A DNA stretch of 64,000 bases, taken from Pseudomonadales bacterium (GTDB taxonomy: Bacteria; Pseudomonadota; Gammaproteobacteria; Pseudomonadales; JAHRWD01). A model generated the notes under the pieces. It made no database searches. It saw only the letters and a program-made list of their open reading frames with translations, and was not told the DNA's origin. The DNA is taken from positions 248,001 to 312,000 of the forward strand of contig JARGPR010000003.1 in assembly GCA_029210125.1 (NCBI GenBank), read 5' to 3'. The position numbers were made by a program, and so were the translations under genes. Within the stretch, counting starts at the first letter, position 1, and each line of letters opens with the position of its first letter. This document shows, one piece after another, positions 1-9,733 of the stretch.

Positions 1-24
1 AATGACTATTTACTTGGAGCAGCA

Positions 25-3000
25 GTGAACAAGTCCATGGATTTTAATCCTGGCTTTACAGAAACGCAGCGGGTAGCTTCGATTTTGTTGAGCCAGGGAG
101 GGTTGATTTTGCAGTTCAGTGAAATTGCTAGCCACCTTACTGGTTGGGCTGCGGAAGTTGCGGTCGGTATGCAGGTAGAGCAGTGCGTTGAGATTTTATT
201 ATTAGATGGTAACCCTGCTTCGCTCCTTGAGCTGGCGCAGAATCAAATAGCTGGTTTGCAGGCCGTCCTAATTTCACACCAACAACCTTCGAACCCTCTA
301 CCGGTATCCTTAAGTTTGATGTTAATAAAAGGAGCCGTCAGTGAAGAAGATCGAATCCTTATTAATGCAGTACCGGAACTATCCTCAGACACGATAAAAA
401 ACCATCTCACCGCCCGGGCACTATTTAATCTCGACTGGCAGGGTTCGCCTCTTGTGGTAATCCGTTGGAATACCCGTTTGGAGGTTGAGCAGTGGAGTCC
501 CGGTGCGGAGCGGGTTTTTGGTTTCAAGGCTGAGCAAGCGCTTGGAAAAAGTGCCCATGATCTGATCATCCCAGAGCACCGCTTTTCAAGTGTTGAGAGT
601 GAGTTTGAGGATCTACTAGGCCTAACCGAAGGCACGTTTGGACTTTATGAGAACGTGACCGCTGACGGCCGGCGGATTTTTTGTGAATGGCATAACACAC
701 CGTTGACAGATGAAAGAGGAATAGCGCTAGGTTTGATTACTCTGGCTCAAGATGTCACTGAGCGAACCCAGGTTCAGCAACAGTTACTACGAAACGAAGA
801 GCGATTTCGCACCTATTTTGAACAGTCCCTGACAGGCATATCTATTATCGATCCGGACTTGGGCTGGATCGATGTGAATCAGCAGCTATGTCGGATGTTG
901 GGGTATAGTCGCGAAGAGCTATTGTCAGTTGGTTGGAAGAGTTTGTCGCCTGACAAAGAGCGCCTTGCCGATTTGGAGTTATCGAAAAAATTTCTGGCCG
1001 GTGAGCTGGATCAAGCTTCGTTTGAGAGTAAGCGTATTTGCAAAGATGGCTCGGTAATCTATGTAGAGGTGAATACCAACGCAGTACGAACACCCGATGG
1101 TAGTGTCGATTACTTTATATCCCAGATTCTCGATATAACGGAGCGAACACTCGAGCGTCGGCATCTTGATCGCACCTTGGCTCTGTTGGTGAGTATATCC
1201 GATGCTTTGCCTGATCTGGTCTATTTTAAGGACCAAAAGGGTGTATATCAACGAGTGAACAAAGCTGTTGAAAAGCGAGCTTCGCGCTCAAACGATCAAT
1301 ATGTCGGCTTGACCGATGCCGATCTGTTTCCCGCCAATGTCGTCACACTGCTGAAGCAGCAAGATATTGAATTACTGAATAATATCGACAATGACAAGCC
1401 ACTTGAATTTGAAGATTGGCATGCTGTTGCAGGGGGTGAACCTCGGTGTTACAACACTCGAAAAATAGTGGTTAAGGATAGTGAAGACCGGGCAATGGGA
1501 ATTCTGGGTATAAGCCGGGATATTACTGAATTAAAGCTAGCCCAGAGGGCACTTAGTTACTCCCAAACCATTATTGACCTTACCGTTGATATGATGGCTT
1601 TGTTTGATGATAAAGGCTGCTGTTTGTCGGCGAACAGGGCTTATTGTGAAGCATTCTTGATCCCTCCCGAGCGTATTGTTGGTATGCACTGGAGTGAAAT
1701 AAATCACCAACAACCAGCAACCCATGCCCAGATAGCTGAAAGTCACCGCCGGTGTCTTGCGGGGGAGATTGTTGTTATTGAAACGCAGGTCGCGCTGCCC
1801 AGTTTGGGGGTTTGTTTTGTGGCTATTCGCTTGACTCCCTATAAAGATGGAGCTGGTGAAGTGAATGGGTTGGTTGTAACCATTCATGATATCTCGGATT
1901 TGGAAAGGGCCGGAGAGGAGCTGCGCCGTTATGAGAAAATTCTTTCTTCGACCCACGACCTAATGTCTTTTGTGACACCCGATTACAAATTGGTGGCGGT
2001 CAATGATGCCTATGAGCATTTTTTTGGTTTAACCCGAGAGCATATTTTGGGCAAAAACTTGTCTGAGTTGTTTGGAAGTGAAAATGCTTTGGAGGCTGTA
2101 AGGCCCCACTACGAAAAATGTATGAGGGGTGAAGTGGTTGAGTTTCAGCGAGCTTTAATTCATCCCATTACAGGGGAAGAGCATTTTTTTGAGTTTACCT
2201 ATTACCCTTATCGTGATGACTCTGGGATGATTTCTGGGATAGTGGTGAGCGGAGGCGACATCACCGCCCGCCGTAAATCAGAGCGAGATCTGGGCCGCTA
2301 TAAAGATATTGTTTCAGCTAGCCAGGATTATATGGGGATGCTGGATCGGCAATACCGTTTTGTTGCACTAAATAAGCCGTATGAGTCTTACTTCGGGCTG
2401 CCTGCTAGAGAAATTCTCGGTAAAACTATATTGGAGCTCTACGGCGACCGTAAGATGTTTGAGCAAATCTTTAAGCCCGCATATGACCGAGCTTTGTCAG
2501 GGGAGACGGTTTGCTACGAGCAGAAAGTCCACCAACCCTCAACCGGTGACCCGGGTTGGGCTGAGTTTCGATATTACCCAAGCTACAGTGAAGAGGGTGA
2601 TATAGTCGGCCTGGTTATCAATGTTCGGGACATTACGAGCAATAAAGAAGCTGAATTAAAAATGAAGCAGCTTTCCCAGGCCGTTGAGTTGTCACCTTCA
2701 GCCGTCATGATATGTGATGCTGCGGGCTTAATCGAATATATCAACCCGGCGTTTGAGCATACCTCAGGGTATGGCTTTGAAGAGGTGCAGGGGCAAACTC
2801 CATTTGGGGTAGATATATATAGTGAGTCTGATGAAAATTATTCGGTAGTAGTTGAAAAAATTACTTCCGGAGTGAGCTGGAGTGGAGAGGTTCAAAGCCG
2901 GAAAAAGACCGGTGAAATATATTGGGAGAACGTCTTCTTCTCACCCATACACAATGATGATGGGGAAATCAGCCACTATCTGGCGGTTAAAGAGGATATT

Positions 3001-4326
3001 ACCCTGCGACGCCAGCAAGAGGAACAATTGGCCCGGCAGGCATACTACGACCCAATGACTGATCTGCCAAACCGAATGCTCGCTTTTGAGCGGTTGCGGC
3101 AGGCGATGGCAAGGGCAGATCGAAGTGGTTGCATGGTAGCGGTTATATTTATTGATCTGGATCACTTTAAAAATATCAATGATACCCTCGGGCACAGTTG
3201 CGGTGACCAGTTGCTGGTAGAGTCGGCTAACCGCCTGAAAAACTGTATTCGTATCGAAGATACCGTCGCGCGGTTGGGCGGAGATGAATTTTTGGTATTG
3301 CTGACCGATCTGAATCGTGTTGAAAGTACCCAACCAGTCATTGATAAAATTATCACCTGCTTTAACGAAACTTTTAGGCTTGATGGCAACGAGTTACGTG
3401 TGACCGCGAGTGTGGGTATATCGATTTATCCAAATGACGCTCAAAAGGAATCGGATCTTCTGCGCAATGCCGATACTGCTATGTATCATGCAAAGGCAAA
3501 GGGTAGAAACCGGTTTAAGTTTTTTACCGAAGAGATGGATGCGGAGGCACATGAACGCCTGAGCATAGAGGTTGAGTTACGCAATGCCCTCGAGCGTGAA
3601 GAGCTATTTCTTGAATATCAGCCGGTGGTTGATGGTTATAGTGGCCATGTGGTTGGATTTGAAGCATTAGCACGCTGGCAAAGCCCGACGTTTGGGTTGC
3701 TCCCACCGAACAAATTTATCCCCGTTGCCGAAGAAACGGGATTAATTCACGAAATCGGTTTGTGGGTGCTAAATGAAGCCTGCGCCACGTTAACCCGGTT
3801 CCGCGAACAGGGGTTTGAGCGTTTGAGGGTTGCGGTCAACGTATCCTCAAAACAATTTCAGGACTTTGGGTTGGTTGATTCGGTGAGAACAGCGCTCAAG
3901 AACGCAGGAATCCCCCCCTACTGCCTGGCCCTGGAAATTACAGAAAACCTGCTTCTGGAGGAGCGGGATGAAGTGACTGAAATTCTTCACCGGCTCACCC
4001 AGTTGGGTGTTCAGCTTTCGGTGGATGATTTCGGGACCGGGTATTCTTCCCTGAGCTATCTGAAAAAATACCCATTTAACACCCTGAAGATTGATCGTTC
4101 TTTTATACAAAATATTATCGACGATGCGGATGATCTAAATTTGACCAAAGCGATTATCGCTATGGCCCATGCGTTACACCTTGAAGTTGTAGCCGAAGGG
4201 GTTGAGGATAAAGTTCAGCTCGCGCTACTCCGGGCTGAGAGTTGTGATTTTGTGCAGGGGTATTTGATCGGTAAACCAGTTCCTGCAGATGCGCTGCTGG
4301 AATTTGTTCGGGAGACCAATCAATAA
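25..4326 (+). CDS. Multi-PAS diguanylate cyclase/phosphodiesterase (GGDEF-EAL)
   Basis: Large soluble-looking sensor of 1433 residues predicted to control cyclic di-GMP. At least seven PAS-like repeats run from about residue 130 to 1000, each with the usual aspartate-glycine and 'DIT' ends; the first 120 residues may be an eighth, diverged one. A GGDEF domain follows (about 1005-1165) with an intact RLGGDEF motif near 1085 and an RxxD inhibitory site five residues before it. An EAL domain (about 1180-1425) keeps FEALARW and DDFGTGYSS, so both activities look possible. No transmembrane segment is obvious, so sensing is probably cytoplasmic. The GTG start is chosen because GGAG lies five bases upstream (16-19). 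Ligands of the PAS domains cannot be told from sequence. Confidence 0.93.
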   Translation: MNKSMDFNPGFTETQRVASILLSQGGLILQFSEIASHLTGWAAEVAVGMQVEQCVEILLLDGNPASLLELAQNQIAGLQAVLISHQQPSNPLPVSLSLMLIKGAVSEEDRILINAVPELSSDTIKNHLTARALFNLDWQGSPLVVIRWNTRLEVEQWSPGAERVFGFKAEQALGKSAHDLIIPEHRFSSVESEFEDLLGLTEGTFGLYENVTADGRRIFCEWHNTPLTDERGIALGLITLAQDVTERTQVQQQLLRNEERFRTYFEQSLTGISIIDPDLGWIDVNQQLCRMLGYSREELLSVGWKSLSPDKERLADLELSKKFLAGELDQASFESKRICKDGSVIYVEVNTNAVRTPDGSVDYFISQILDITERTLERRHLDRTLALLVSISDALPDLVYFKDQKGVYQRVNKAVEKRASRSNDQYVGLTDADLFPANVVTLLKQQDIELLNNIDNDKPLEFEDWHAVAGGEPRCYNTRKIVVKDSEDRAMGILGISRDITELKLAQRALSYSQTIIDLTVDMMALFDDKGCCLSANRAYCEAFLIPPERIVGMHWSEINHQQPATHAQIAESHRRCLAGEIVVIETQVALPSLGVCFVAIRLTPYKDGAGEVNGLVVTIHDISDLERAGEELRRYEKILSSTHDLMSFVTPDYKLVAVNDAYEHFFGLTREHILGKNLSELFGSENALEAVRPHYEKCMRGEVVEFQRALIHPITGEEHFFEFTYYPYRDDSGMISGIVVSGGDITARRKSERDLGRYKDIVSASQDYMGMLDRQYRFVALNKPYESYFGLPAREILGKTILELYGDRKMFEQIFKPAYDRALSGETVCYEQKVHQPSTGDPGWAEFRYYPSYSEEGDIVGLVINVRDITSNKEAELKMKQLSQAVELSPSAVMICDAAGLIEYINPAFEHTSGYGFEEVQGQTPFGVDIYSESDENYSVVVEKITSGVSWSGEVQSRKKTGEIYWENVFFSPIHNDDGEISHYLAVKEDITLRRQQEEQLARQAYYDPMTDLPNRMLAFERLRQAMARADRSGCMVAVIFIDLDHFKNINDTLGHSCGDQLLVESANRLKNCIRIEDTVARLGGDEFLVLLTDLNRVESTQPVIDKIITCFNETFRLDGNELRVTASVGISIYPNDAQKESDLLRNADTAMYHAKAKGRNRFKFFTEEMDAEAHERLSIEVELRNALEREELFLEYQPVVDGYSGHVVGFEALARWQSPTFGLLPPNKFIPVAEETGLIHEIGLWVLNEACATLTRFREQGFERLRVAVNVSSKQFQDFGLVDSVRTALKNAGIPPYCLALEITENLLLEERDEVTEILHRLTQLGVQLSVDDFGTGYSSLSYLKKYPFNTLKIDRSFIQNIIDDADDLNLTKAIIAMAHALHLEVVAEGVEDKVQLALLRAESCDFVQGYLIGKPVPADALLEFVRETNQ

Positions 4327-4525
4327 GCATAAAAAACTGAACATAGCTTTGTCCGCTCACAGGTATTTTGCTGGCTAATTCAGCTACTAAAGTTTGTGCC
4401 GCTCGGCACTTCCTAATCGGACAGACAATGCGCGTGGTTTCGCTTCAAGTACGCTATTGGGTTATTGCATTGAATGGCCAACTGGTATATTTTCACGCCC
4501 TTTTATGACTATAGGTTTAACTGCG

Positions 4526-5032
4526 ATGACAACTCCTTTTGTGGCGATACTAATGGGCTCCGATTCGGACTTGCCTATCATGGATGCGGCAACGGCGGTA
4601 CTCAACGAATTGGGTGTTCGTTATGAAATGACCATCACCTCCGCCCACCGAACCCCGGATGAAACGCATCAATATGTAACCGATGCAGAAAAACGTGGTT
4701 GTCAGGTATTTATAGCCGGCGCGGGTATGGCTGCTCATTTGGCCGGTGTTGTAGCATCTCTCACCCTTAAGCCGGTAATCGGCGTTCCTCTTGAAGCAGG
4801 CTCCCTAAAGGGAATGGATGCATTGCTCTCTACAGTTCAAATGCCTGCGGGCATCCCAGTCGCGACCGTAGCGATTGGTAAAGCTGGTGCTAAGAATGCT
4901 GCCCATCTCGCAGCTCAAATGCTTGCATTAGCGGACCCTGCGCTGGCGCAACGTTGTAGAGATGGTCGGCAGGCCAATCGTGAATCCGTAATCGCTAAAA
5001 ATAGCAAATTACAAGAACAGTTAAATGCCTAA
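4526..5032 (+). CDS. purE: N5-carboxyaminoimidazole ribonucleotide mutase PurE
   Basis: Catalyses the carboxyl shift from N5-CAIR to CAIR in de novo purine synthesis, in the cytoplasm as an octamer. The protein (168 residues from this ATG) has the family's GSDSDLP, SAHRTPD and IAGAGMAAHL motifs in order and the usual length of about 165. An upstream in-frame ATG at 4505 and an even longer frame from 4394 are open, but the family N-terminus (hydrophobic strand followed by GSDSD) fits the 4526 start best; the ribosome binding site is weak for all of them. No purK partner is seen; instead tsaC and aroE follow on the same strand, an arrangement I believe occurs in related bacteria. Confidence 0.93.
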   Translation: MTTPFVAILMGSDSDLPIMDAATAVLNELGVRYEMTITSAHRTPDETHQYVTDAEKRGCQVFIAGAGMAAHLAGVVASLTLKPVIGVPLEAGSLKGMDALLSTVQMPAGIPVATVAIGKAGAKNAAHLAAQMLALADPALAQRCRDGRQANRESVIAKNSKLQEQLNA

Positions 5033-5045
5033 TTCAATTTGAGTG

Positions 5046-5606
5046 ATGTCACCCCTACGCATTGATCAGGCTGCTCGGCTAATACAGCAAGGTCAGGTTA
5101 TTGCGTACCCGACCGAAGCGGTTTGGGGATTGGGCTGTGATCCATTTGATCAAAAAGCCGTCAGGCGCATTTTGAACCTTAAATCACGTTCCGCTGGCAA
5201 GGGCCTTATTTTGGTGGCGGCTCGGATAGAGCAGTTTTCATTTCTGCTCGATGGTCTGGCCAGTGATTTGCTCGATACACTTCGAGCTAGCTGGCCTGGC
5301 CCAAATACCTGGTTAGTCCCGCACCAGCAGCGTGTACCCGCATGGATTCATGGTGATCATGACACTGTTGCAATCAGAGTGACCGCTCACCCGGTGACGG
5401 CGCAGTTGTGCGATTCATATGGTGGCCCGCTGGTTTCTACCTCGGCTAACCCTCAAGGATGTCCGCCTGCATGCAATCCTGGCGAGGTAGAATCCTATTT
5501 TGGTGATCAGCTTGATGGAATCTTAGCAGGCGCCCTCGGGGGAGACCAAAGCACATCCATTATTCGTGATCTAATCAGCGGCAAAACCATTAGAGGTAGC
5601 AAATAA
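5046..5606 (+). CDS. tsaC: Threonylcarbamoyl-AMP synthase (TsaC/YrdC family)
   Basis: Makes threonylcarbamoyl-AMP from threonine, bicarbonate and ATP, the first step of the t6A37 modification of ANN-decoding tRNAs. At 186 residues it matches single-domain TsaC (about 190) rather than the longer Sua5. Visible family features are the [14 protein letters not shown] segment near the N-terminus, the basic KSRSAGKGL stretch that handles nucleotide and bicarbonate, and STSANPQG near residue 140. GTG at 5043 and ATG at 5046 are adjacent; the ATG is preferred. It starts 13 bases after purE and its stop codon abuts the aroE start, so the genes look co-transcribed. Confidence 0.92.
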   Translation: MSPLRIDQAARLIQQGQVIAYPTEAVWGLGCDPFDQKAVRRILNLKSRSAGKGLILVAARIEQFSFLLDGLASDLLDTLRASWPGPNTWLVPHQQRVPAWIHGDHDTVAIRVTAHPVTAQLCDSYGGPLVSTSANPQGCPPACNPGEVESYFGDQLDGILAGALGGDQSTSIIRDLISGKTIRGSK

Positions 5607-6434
5607 GTGCATGGTTCGGCTCTAGATCAATACGCGGTGATGGGAAATCCGGTCGAGCATAGTCTTTCGCCGACTATCCATGCCGCGTTTGCAAAGCAAA
5701 CCGGCGAACAGCTGCGGTATCAAAGGATACTGGTTCCAGAAGCTCATTTTTCCAAAGCAGTTAAGCTGTTTTTTGAGGACGGAGGCAAAGGGCTAAACAT
5801 CACCGTGCCCTTTAAAGAGCAAGCCTTTGTTCTGGCTGAGGTTAAGGATGATCGAGCCACAGCAGCGCGAGCAGTCAACACCTTATGGATGGATTCCGAA
5901 GGACGTCTAAACGGCTCCAATACGGATGGTCTAGGCCTAACGCGTGATTTAACTCAAAATTACAAGCTTGATTTGAGTAACAAAAATATCCTGGTTTTGG
6001 GAGCCGGGGGTGCCGTTCGCGGCGTGCTAAAAGAACTCCTACAGCAAAACCCGAAAAAATTGATCGTCAGCAATCGGACACCCGAAAAATCAGAAGTACT
6101 CGCAAGCCAGTATGCTAGTCTGGGACCGATAGCAGCGACCTCTTTCGATCAAATTCCAGCTCTTGGCTATAGTTTGGTGATAAACGGAACCTCGGCAAGC
6201 TTGCATGGTAAAGTTCCATCGATATCAGGGTCGTTATTGGCTGGAGCATTCTGCTACGACATGATGTATGGCCAGAATGCGATGCGATTCATGAGTTGGG
6301 CAATCGAAAATCACGCTGCGGAGGCAGTGGATGGGTTGGGTATGCTGGTGGAGCAAGCAGCGGAATCCTTTAATATTTGGCGAAATATTCGGCCTGCTAC
6401 AGGTGCAGTTATTGAGCAGCTCAAGCAGCCTTAG
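5607..6434 (+). CDS. aroE: Shikimate dehydrogenase AroE
   Basis: NADP-dependent reduction of 3-dehydroshikimate to shikimate in the aromatic amino acid pathway. The 275-residue protein has the shikimate-binding NPVEHSLSP segment near the N-terminus, the catalytic-lysine motif NITVPFKE, the GSNTDG aspartate motif and a Rossmann GAGGAVRG loop near residue 132, all in normal order. The GTG start directly follows the tsaC stop (TAAGTG), a sign of translational coupling; an alternative start at the internal ATG ten codons on would remove part of the first strand. Length is typical of AroE. Confidence 0.95.
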   Translation: MHGSALDQYAVMGNPVEHSLSPTIHAAFAKQTGEQLRYQRILVPEAHFSKAVKLFFEDGGKGLNITVPFKEQAFVLAEVKDDRATAARAVNTLWMDSEGRLNGSNTDGLGLTRDLTQNYKLDLSNKNILVLGAGGAVRGVLKELLQQNPKKLIVSNRTPEKSEVLASQYASLGPIAATSFDQIPALGYSLVINGTSASLHGKVPSISGSLLAGAFCYDMMYGQNAMRFMSWAIENHAAEAVDGLGMLVEQAAESFNIWRNIRPATGAVIEQLKQP

Positions 6435-6457
6435 CGGGTTACGGAGCCCAATAATCT

Positions 6458-6652
6458 ATGAGCGAACTACCCATCAAAAAGCCATGGCGACGTTTCATCG
6501 CCGGCGCTGAATGTCCTTCCTGCAACAAAACCGACACTACATACCTCGATCAAAGGCATGGGTCAGAGTTTCGGGTGTGTGTGCGATGCGAGTTTGAAGA
6601 ACCTCGACTGGAGCCGGTCGAGGCTGAGCCGCTGCGCTTTCAGCCTGAATAG
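6458..6652 (+). CDS. yheV: YheV-like putative zinc-ribbon protein (TIGR02443/DUF2387 type)
   Basis: Small 64-residue protein with two CxxC pairs (CPSCNK and CVRCEF) about 20 residues apart, which should bind one zinc ion. The RRFIAGAECPSC segment followed by an acidic C-terminus is the pattern I associate with the YheV family found widely in gammaproteobacteria; its function is not established. It begins 23 bases after aroE and probably ends that operon. The assignment rests on recalled family features, so the symbol is less certain than the metal-binding prediction. Confidence 0.8.
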   Translation: MSELPIKKPWRRFIAGAECPSCNKTDTTYLDQRHGSEFRVCVRCEFEEPRLEPVEAEPLRFQPE

Positions 6653-6952
6653 CGCGAGGGAGATCGCGGTTGCTTGGCAATTCTTGATTAATAGCCGAGC
6701 ACTGATATAATCGCCCGCTGCGACAAATTGACGCAGGACTAATTAGGTTGATATTGGCAATTTATATAGGTGTGCCGGCTCAGCCGGCTCAGCCCTCTCA
6801 GCAAGCTCCCCGTGACAACCAAAAGTCATGTGAAGTAAGTGTTGGGAGGATTTTTGTGTCTTTTCAAGATGCATAAAAGCAGGTGAGCAGATGGGTATGT
6901 GCTTTGCAGGTACCGCTAGAACACAAATTTAAAGAAGGGAGTAGAGATTAAC
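6653..6952 (+). other. Leader/promoter region of the cytochrome oxidase operon
   Basis: Three hundred bases without a gene. It holds the promoter listed separately, a short GC-rich direct repeat (CAGCCGGCT units at about 6779-6797) and a ribosome binding site (GGGAG, 6937-6941) before coxB. If the promoter call is right, the untranslated leader is about 230 bases. I see no riboswitch I can name and no open frame with a convincing start. Confidence 0.5.
6684..6711 (+). promoter_or_regulatory. Sigma70-like promoter for the cox operon
   Basis: TTGATT (6684-6689) and a perfect TATAAT (6706-6711) are separated by 16 bases, just upstream of the oxidase operon and after the yheV stop. It is the best promoter-like match in this intergenic region. 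Transcription would start near 6718. Confidence 0.6.
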
Positions 6953-8074
6953 GTGCACCTTACAAGAGATAGTAAGCTTCGGCTGGCTACAGTTGGCGGA
7001 TTAATCGCCTTAAGTAATTCAGCGTATGGAGACTACGGGCTAAACCTTGTTGAGCCTGCATCTGAAATCACAAAAAGCGTTTTTGACCTGCATATGTTGA
7101 CTGCCAAGTTGGCATTTTACATCAGTGTCATTATCACGGTTCTTGTCGTGTATATTCTGGTTAAATACCGTCGTTCATCTGGTGCAGAAGCTGATATGCA
7201 GATGCACAAAGGAAAATTCGGTGTGTTTTCGTGGTTGTTGGTGCCAATTATCGTATTGGGTATCGATCTTAGTATTGCTGGCCCTGGTACCGCAACTTTA
7301 CATCAGGTTGAGAAACATGTAGATGCTGAGTTGACCGTGAAAGTAACCGGTTCCCAGTGGAAGTGGACCTACGACTATCTTGATAACGGCGTACGTGTTG
7401 TTTCGAATTTACAGGAGCACGAGCCAACCGAGGCTGGCTACCTGCGATCGGTTGATAAATTATTTGTGCTGCCGGTAGACACTAATATACGCTTCTTACA
7501 TACCGCTACCGATGTGCTCCACGCCTGGTGGGTGCCCGCTATTGCGATCAAGAAAGACTCGATCCCTGGTTACATTCATGAAACTTCTACTCGAATCACC
7601 AAGGAAGGCACCTATTATGGTCAGTGCGCAGAAAACTGCGGAACTGGACATGCCTACATGCCTATCGTTGTTAAGGTTGTAAGCAAAGACGAGTTTAATG
7701 ATTGGGTCGCATTGAAAACCGTTGAGGCTAACGCAGCTGCTGCTGAAGCTTCTGCAGACAAAGTTTGGTCGAAAGAAGATCTTATGGCTCGAGGTGAGGA
7801 GCTTTACGTTAAGAACTGCGCAGCCTGTCACCAGGTAAATGGTGCTGGTATGCCGCCGGTTTTCCCAGCCCTTAAGGGTAGTGCTATAGCGACCGGCCCA
7901 GTCGCAGACCATCTGGATATCGTAATTAAAGGTAAGGCTGGAACCGCGATGGCTGCATGGGGCGGCCAATTGAATGATCTTGAAGTAGCCGCAATCGTAA
8001 CCTATGAAAGAAATGCATGGGGCAACGACGCCGGCGATCTTGTACAACCTGCTGATGTGAAGTCAGCGCGATAA
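6953..8074 (+). CDS. coxB: Cytochrome c oxidase subunit II with fused cytochrome c domain
   Basis: Electron-entry subunit of an aa3/caa3-type oxidase. After a signal-like N-terminus come two membrane helices (about 45-68 and 87-107) and a periplasmic CuA domain with CAENCGTGHAYM, giving CuA ligands C225, C229, H233 and M236. A C-terminal cytochrome c domain carries a CxxCH heme site (C289, C292, H293) and a downstream GMPP methionine region, so electrons pass from the fused heme to CuA. Length (373) matches the Pseudomonas-type CoxB with heme c. The GTG start is supported by GGGAG eleven bases upstream. First gene of the oxidase operon. Confidence 0.95.
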   Translation: MHLTRDSKLRLATVGGLIALSNSAYGDYGLNLVEPASEITKSVFDLHMLTAKLAFYISVIITVLVVYILVKYRRSSGAEADMQMHKGKFGVFSWLLVPIIVLGIDLSIAGPGTATLHQVEKHVDAELTVKVTGSQWKWTYDYLDNGVRVVSNLQEHEPTEAGYLRSVDKLFVLPVDTNIRFLHTATDVLHAWWVPAIAIKKDSIPGYIHETSTRITKEGTYYGQCAENCGTGHAYMPIVVKVVSKDEFNDWVALKTVEANAAAAEASADKVWSKEDLMARGEELYVKNCAACHQVNGAGMPPVFPALKGSAIATGPVADHLDIVIKGKAGTAMAAWGGQLNDLEVAAIVTYERNAWGNDAGDLVQPADVKSAR

Positions 8075-8099
8075 GAACCTTTGGAGCGAGAATAAAACC

Positions 8100-9698
8100 A
8101 TGAGCGACGCTATAACACACGAAGCACATCATCACGGTCCTCCAACGGGGGCCAAACGCTGGCTTTACAGCACTAACCACAAAGATATCGGTACTATGTA
8201 CCTGATTTTTGCGTTGGTTATGTTGTTTTTGGGCGGAGCAATGGCAATGGTCATCCGCGCAGAATTATGGATGCCGGGGCTGCAGCTAGTTGAACCCGAT
8301 TTTTTTAATAATCTGGTTACTAACCATGCGTTAATCATGGTGTTTGCGGTAGTTATGCCGGCCGGCGTTGGTTTAGCCAACTGGATGATTCCATTGATGA
8401 TTGGCGCGCCGGATATGGCAATGCCTCGAATGAACAATATGAGTTTCTGGTTGTTACCGCCAGCTGCGATTTTGCTTGTTCTATCTATGATTGTGCCCTT
8501 TTTCGGTGGTGGCCAGACGGTTAATACAGGTTGGACGCTTTACCCACCCTTGTCGGTACAGTCTGGTATGGGGATGGATTTTCTGATCTTCACCATTCAT
8601 GTTCTCGGCGTGTCTTCGATTATGGGCTCGATCAATATTATTACTACTATCGTCAATATGCGTGCTCCTGGCATGACGTGGATGAAAATGCCCATCTTCG
8701 TATGGTCATGGTTTTTCACCGCGCTACTGCTGATTGTGATTATGCCGGTATTCGCTGGTGGTGTGACCATGTTGCTATTCGATCGTCATTTCGGCACTAG
8801 CTTTTTTGATGCCGCGGGTGGTGGTGACCCAGTGCTGTTCCAGCACATCTTCTGGTTCTTTGGTCACCCTGAAGTATATGTACTGCTGCTTCCCTCGATT
8901 GGTGTGTTGGGAATGATTATCCCGACCTTCGCCCGAAAACCGCTATTTGGCTATAAGTCATTGGTTTATGGTATGGCCGTATTGTACGGGTTAGGCTTGA
9001 TTGTTTGGGCTCACCATCAGTACACAATTGGTATGTCGATTGAAACCACTACCTATTTTATGATCGGCACCATTCTGATATCCATTCCAGTAGGGCTGAT
9101 GATCTTTAACTTCATCTTCACCCTTTGGAAAGGTTCAATTACTTTCGAGACCCCAATGTTGTTCTCGCTGGCTATTATTCTGATGTTCTCCTTTGCAGGA
9201 ACAACGGGTGTGATGTTGGCGGTTGTGCCAGCGGATCTCCAGTATCACGATACTTATTTTGTGGTGGCTCACTTCCACTATGCGTTGATACCGGGCTCTC
9301 TGTTCGGCTTGTATGCGGCGGTATTTTTCTGGCTGCCGAAATGGACTGGCCACATGTATAACGAAAGGCTCGGAAAGATCTTTTTCTGGTGGACTACCAT
9401 TGGTTTCAACTTGACTTTCTTCCCTCAGCATTTCTCAGGGCTGGCTGGAATGCCACGAAGAATCGTCGATTACAACATGATTTTCACTGAATTTAATGTG
9501 ATGTCGAGTGTTGGCGCATTTACCTTTGGATTATCTCATCTGCTGTTTTTGTACATTATTATTAAAACCGTTAAAGGTGGTGAAAAAGCAGCTGATAAAC
9601 CTTGGGATGGCGCTTCAATTGGTTACTCAGGCCTGGAATGGACTGTTCCATCTCCACCTCCTTTCCATACCTTCGAAGAAGCACCACAGGTCAAATAA
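8100..9698 (+). CDS. coxA: Cytochrome c oxidase subunit I
   Basis: Catalytic subunit of the terminal oxidase, reducing oxygen to water and pumping protons; twelve membrane helices are expected in 532 residues. Seen directly: NHALIMVF with the heme a histidine, GHPEVYVLLLP with the CuB histidine, the cross-link tyrosine and the D-channel glutamate, WAHHQY with the two CuB histidines, and VVAHFHYAL with the heme a3 and heme a ligands. It lies 25 bases after coxB. The segment after WAHHQY (GMSIETTTYF) is somewhat unlike the textbook GMDVDTRAYF but lies outside the metal ligands. Confidence 0.97.
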   Translation: MSDAITHEAHHHGPPTGAKRWLYSTNHKDIGTMYLIFALVMLFLGGAMAMVIRAELWMPGLQLVEPDFFNNLVTNHALIMVFAVVMPAGVGLANWMIPLMIGAPDMAMPRMNNMSFWLLPPAAILLVLSMIVPFFGGGQTVNTGWTLYPPLSVQSGMGMDFLIFTIHVLGVSSIMGSINIITTIVNMRAPGMTWMKMPIFVWSWFFTALLLIVIMPVFAGGVTMLLFDRHFGTSFFDAAGGGDPVLFQHIFWFFGHPEVYVLLLPSIGVLGMIIPTFARKPLFGYKSLVYGMAVLYGLGLIVWAHHQYTIGMSIETTTYFMIGTILISIPVGLMIFNFIFTLWKGSITFETPMLFSLAIILMFSFAGTTGVMLAVVPADLQYHDTYFVVAHFHYALIPGSLFGLYAAVFFWLPKWTGHMYNERLGKIFFWWTTIGFNLTFFPQHFSGLAGMPRRIVDYNMIFTEFNVMSSVGAFTFGLSHLLFLYIIIKTVKGGEKAADKPWDGASIGYSGLEWTVPSPPPFHTFEEAPQVK

Positions 9699-9733
9699 TC
9701 TATGTGGCTCCCTTGCCTAAAGTGAGGGAGCTA

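Noticed and set aside
4396-4409. Short hairpin GTGCC-GGCAC after the first gene, considered as a terminator
   Set aside because: Five-base stem with no T run after it, so support is too weak.
8165-8437. Antisense reading frames in long genes such as coxA, rsxC, cysN and the M16C protease
   Set aside because: They lie wholly inside well-supported genes on the other strand and have no family features.
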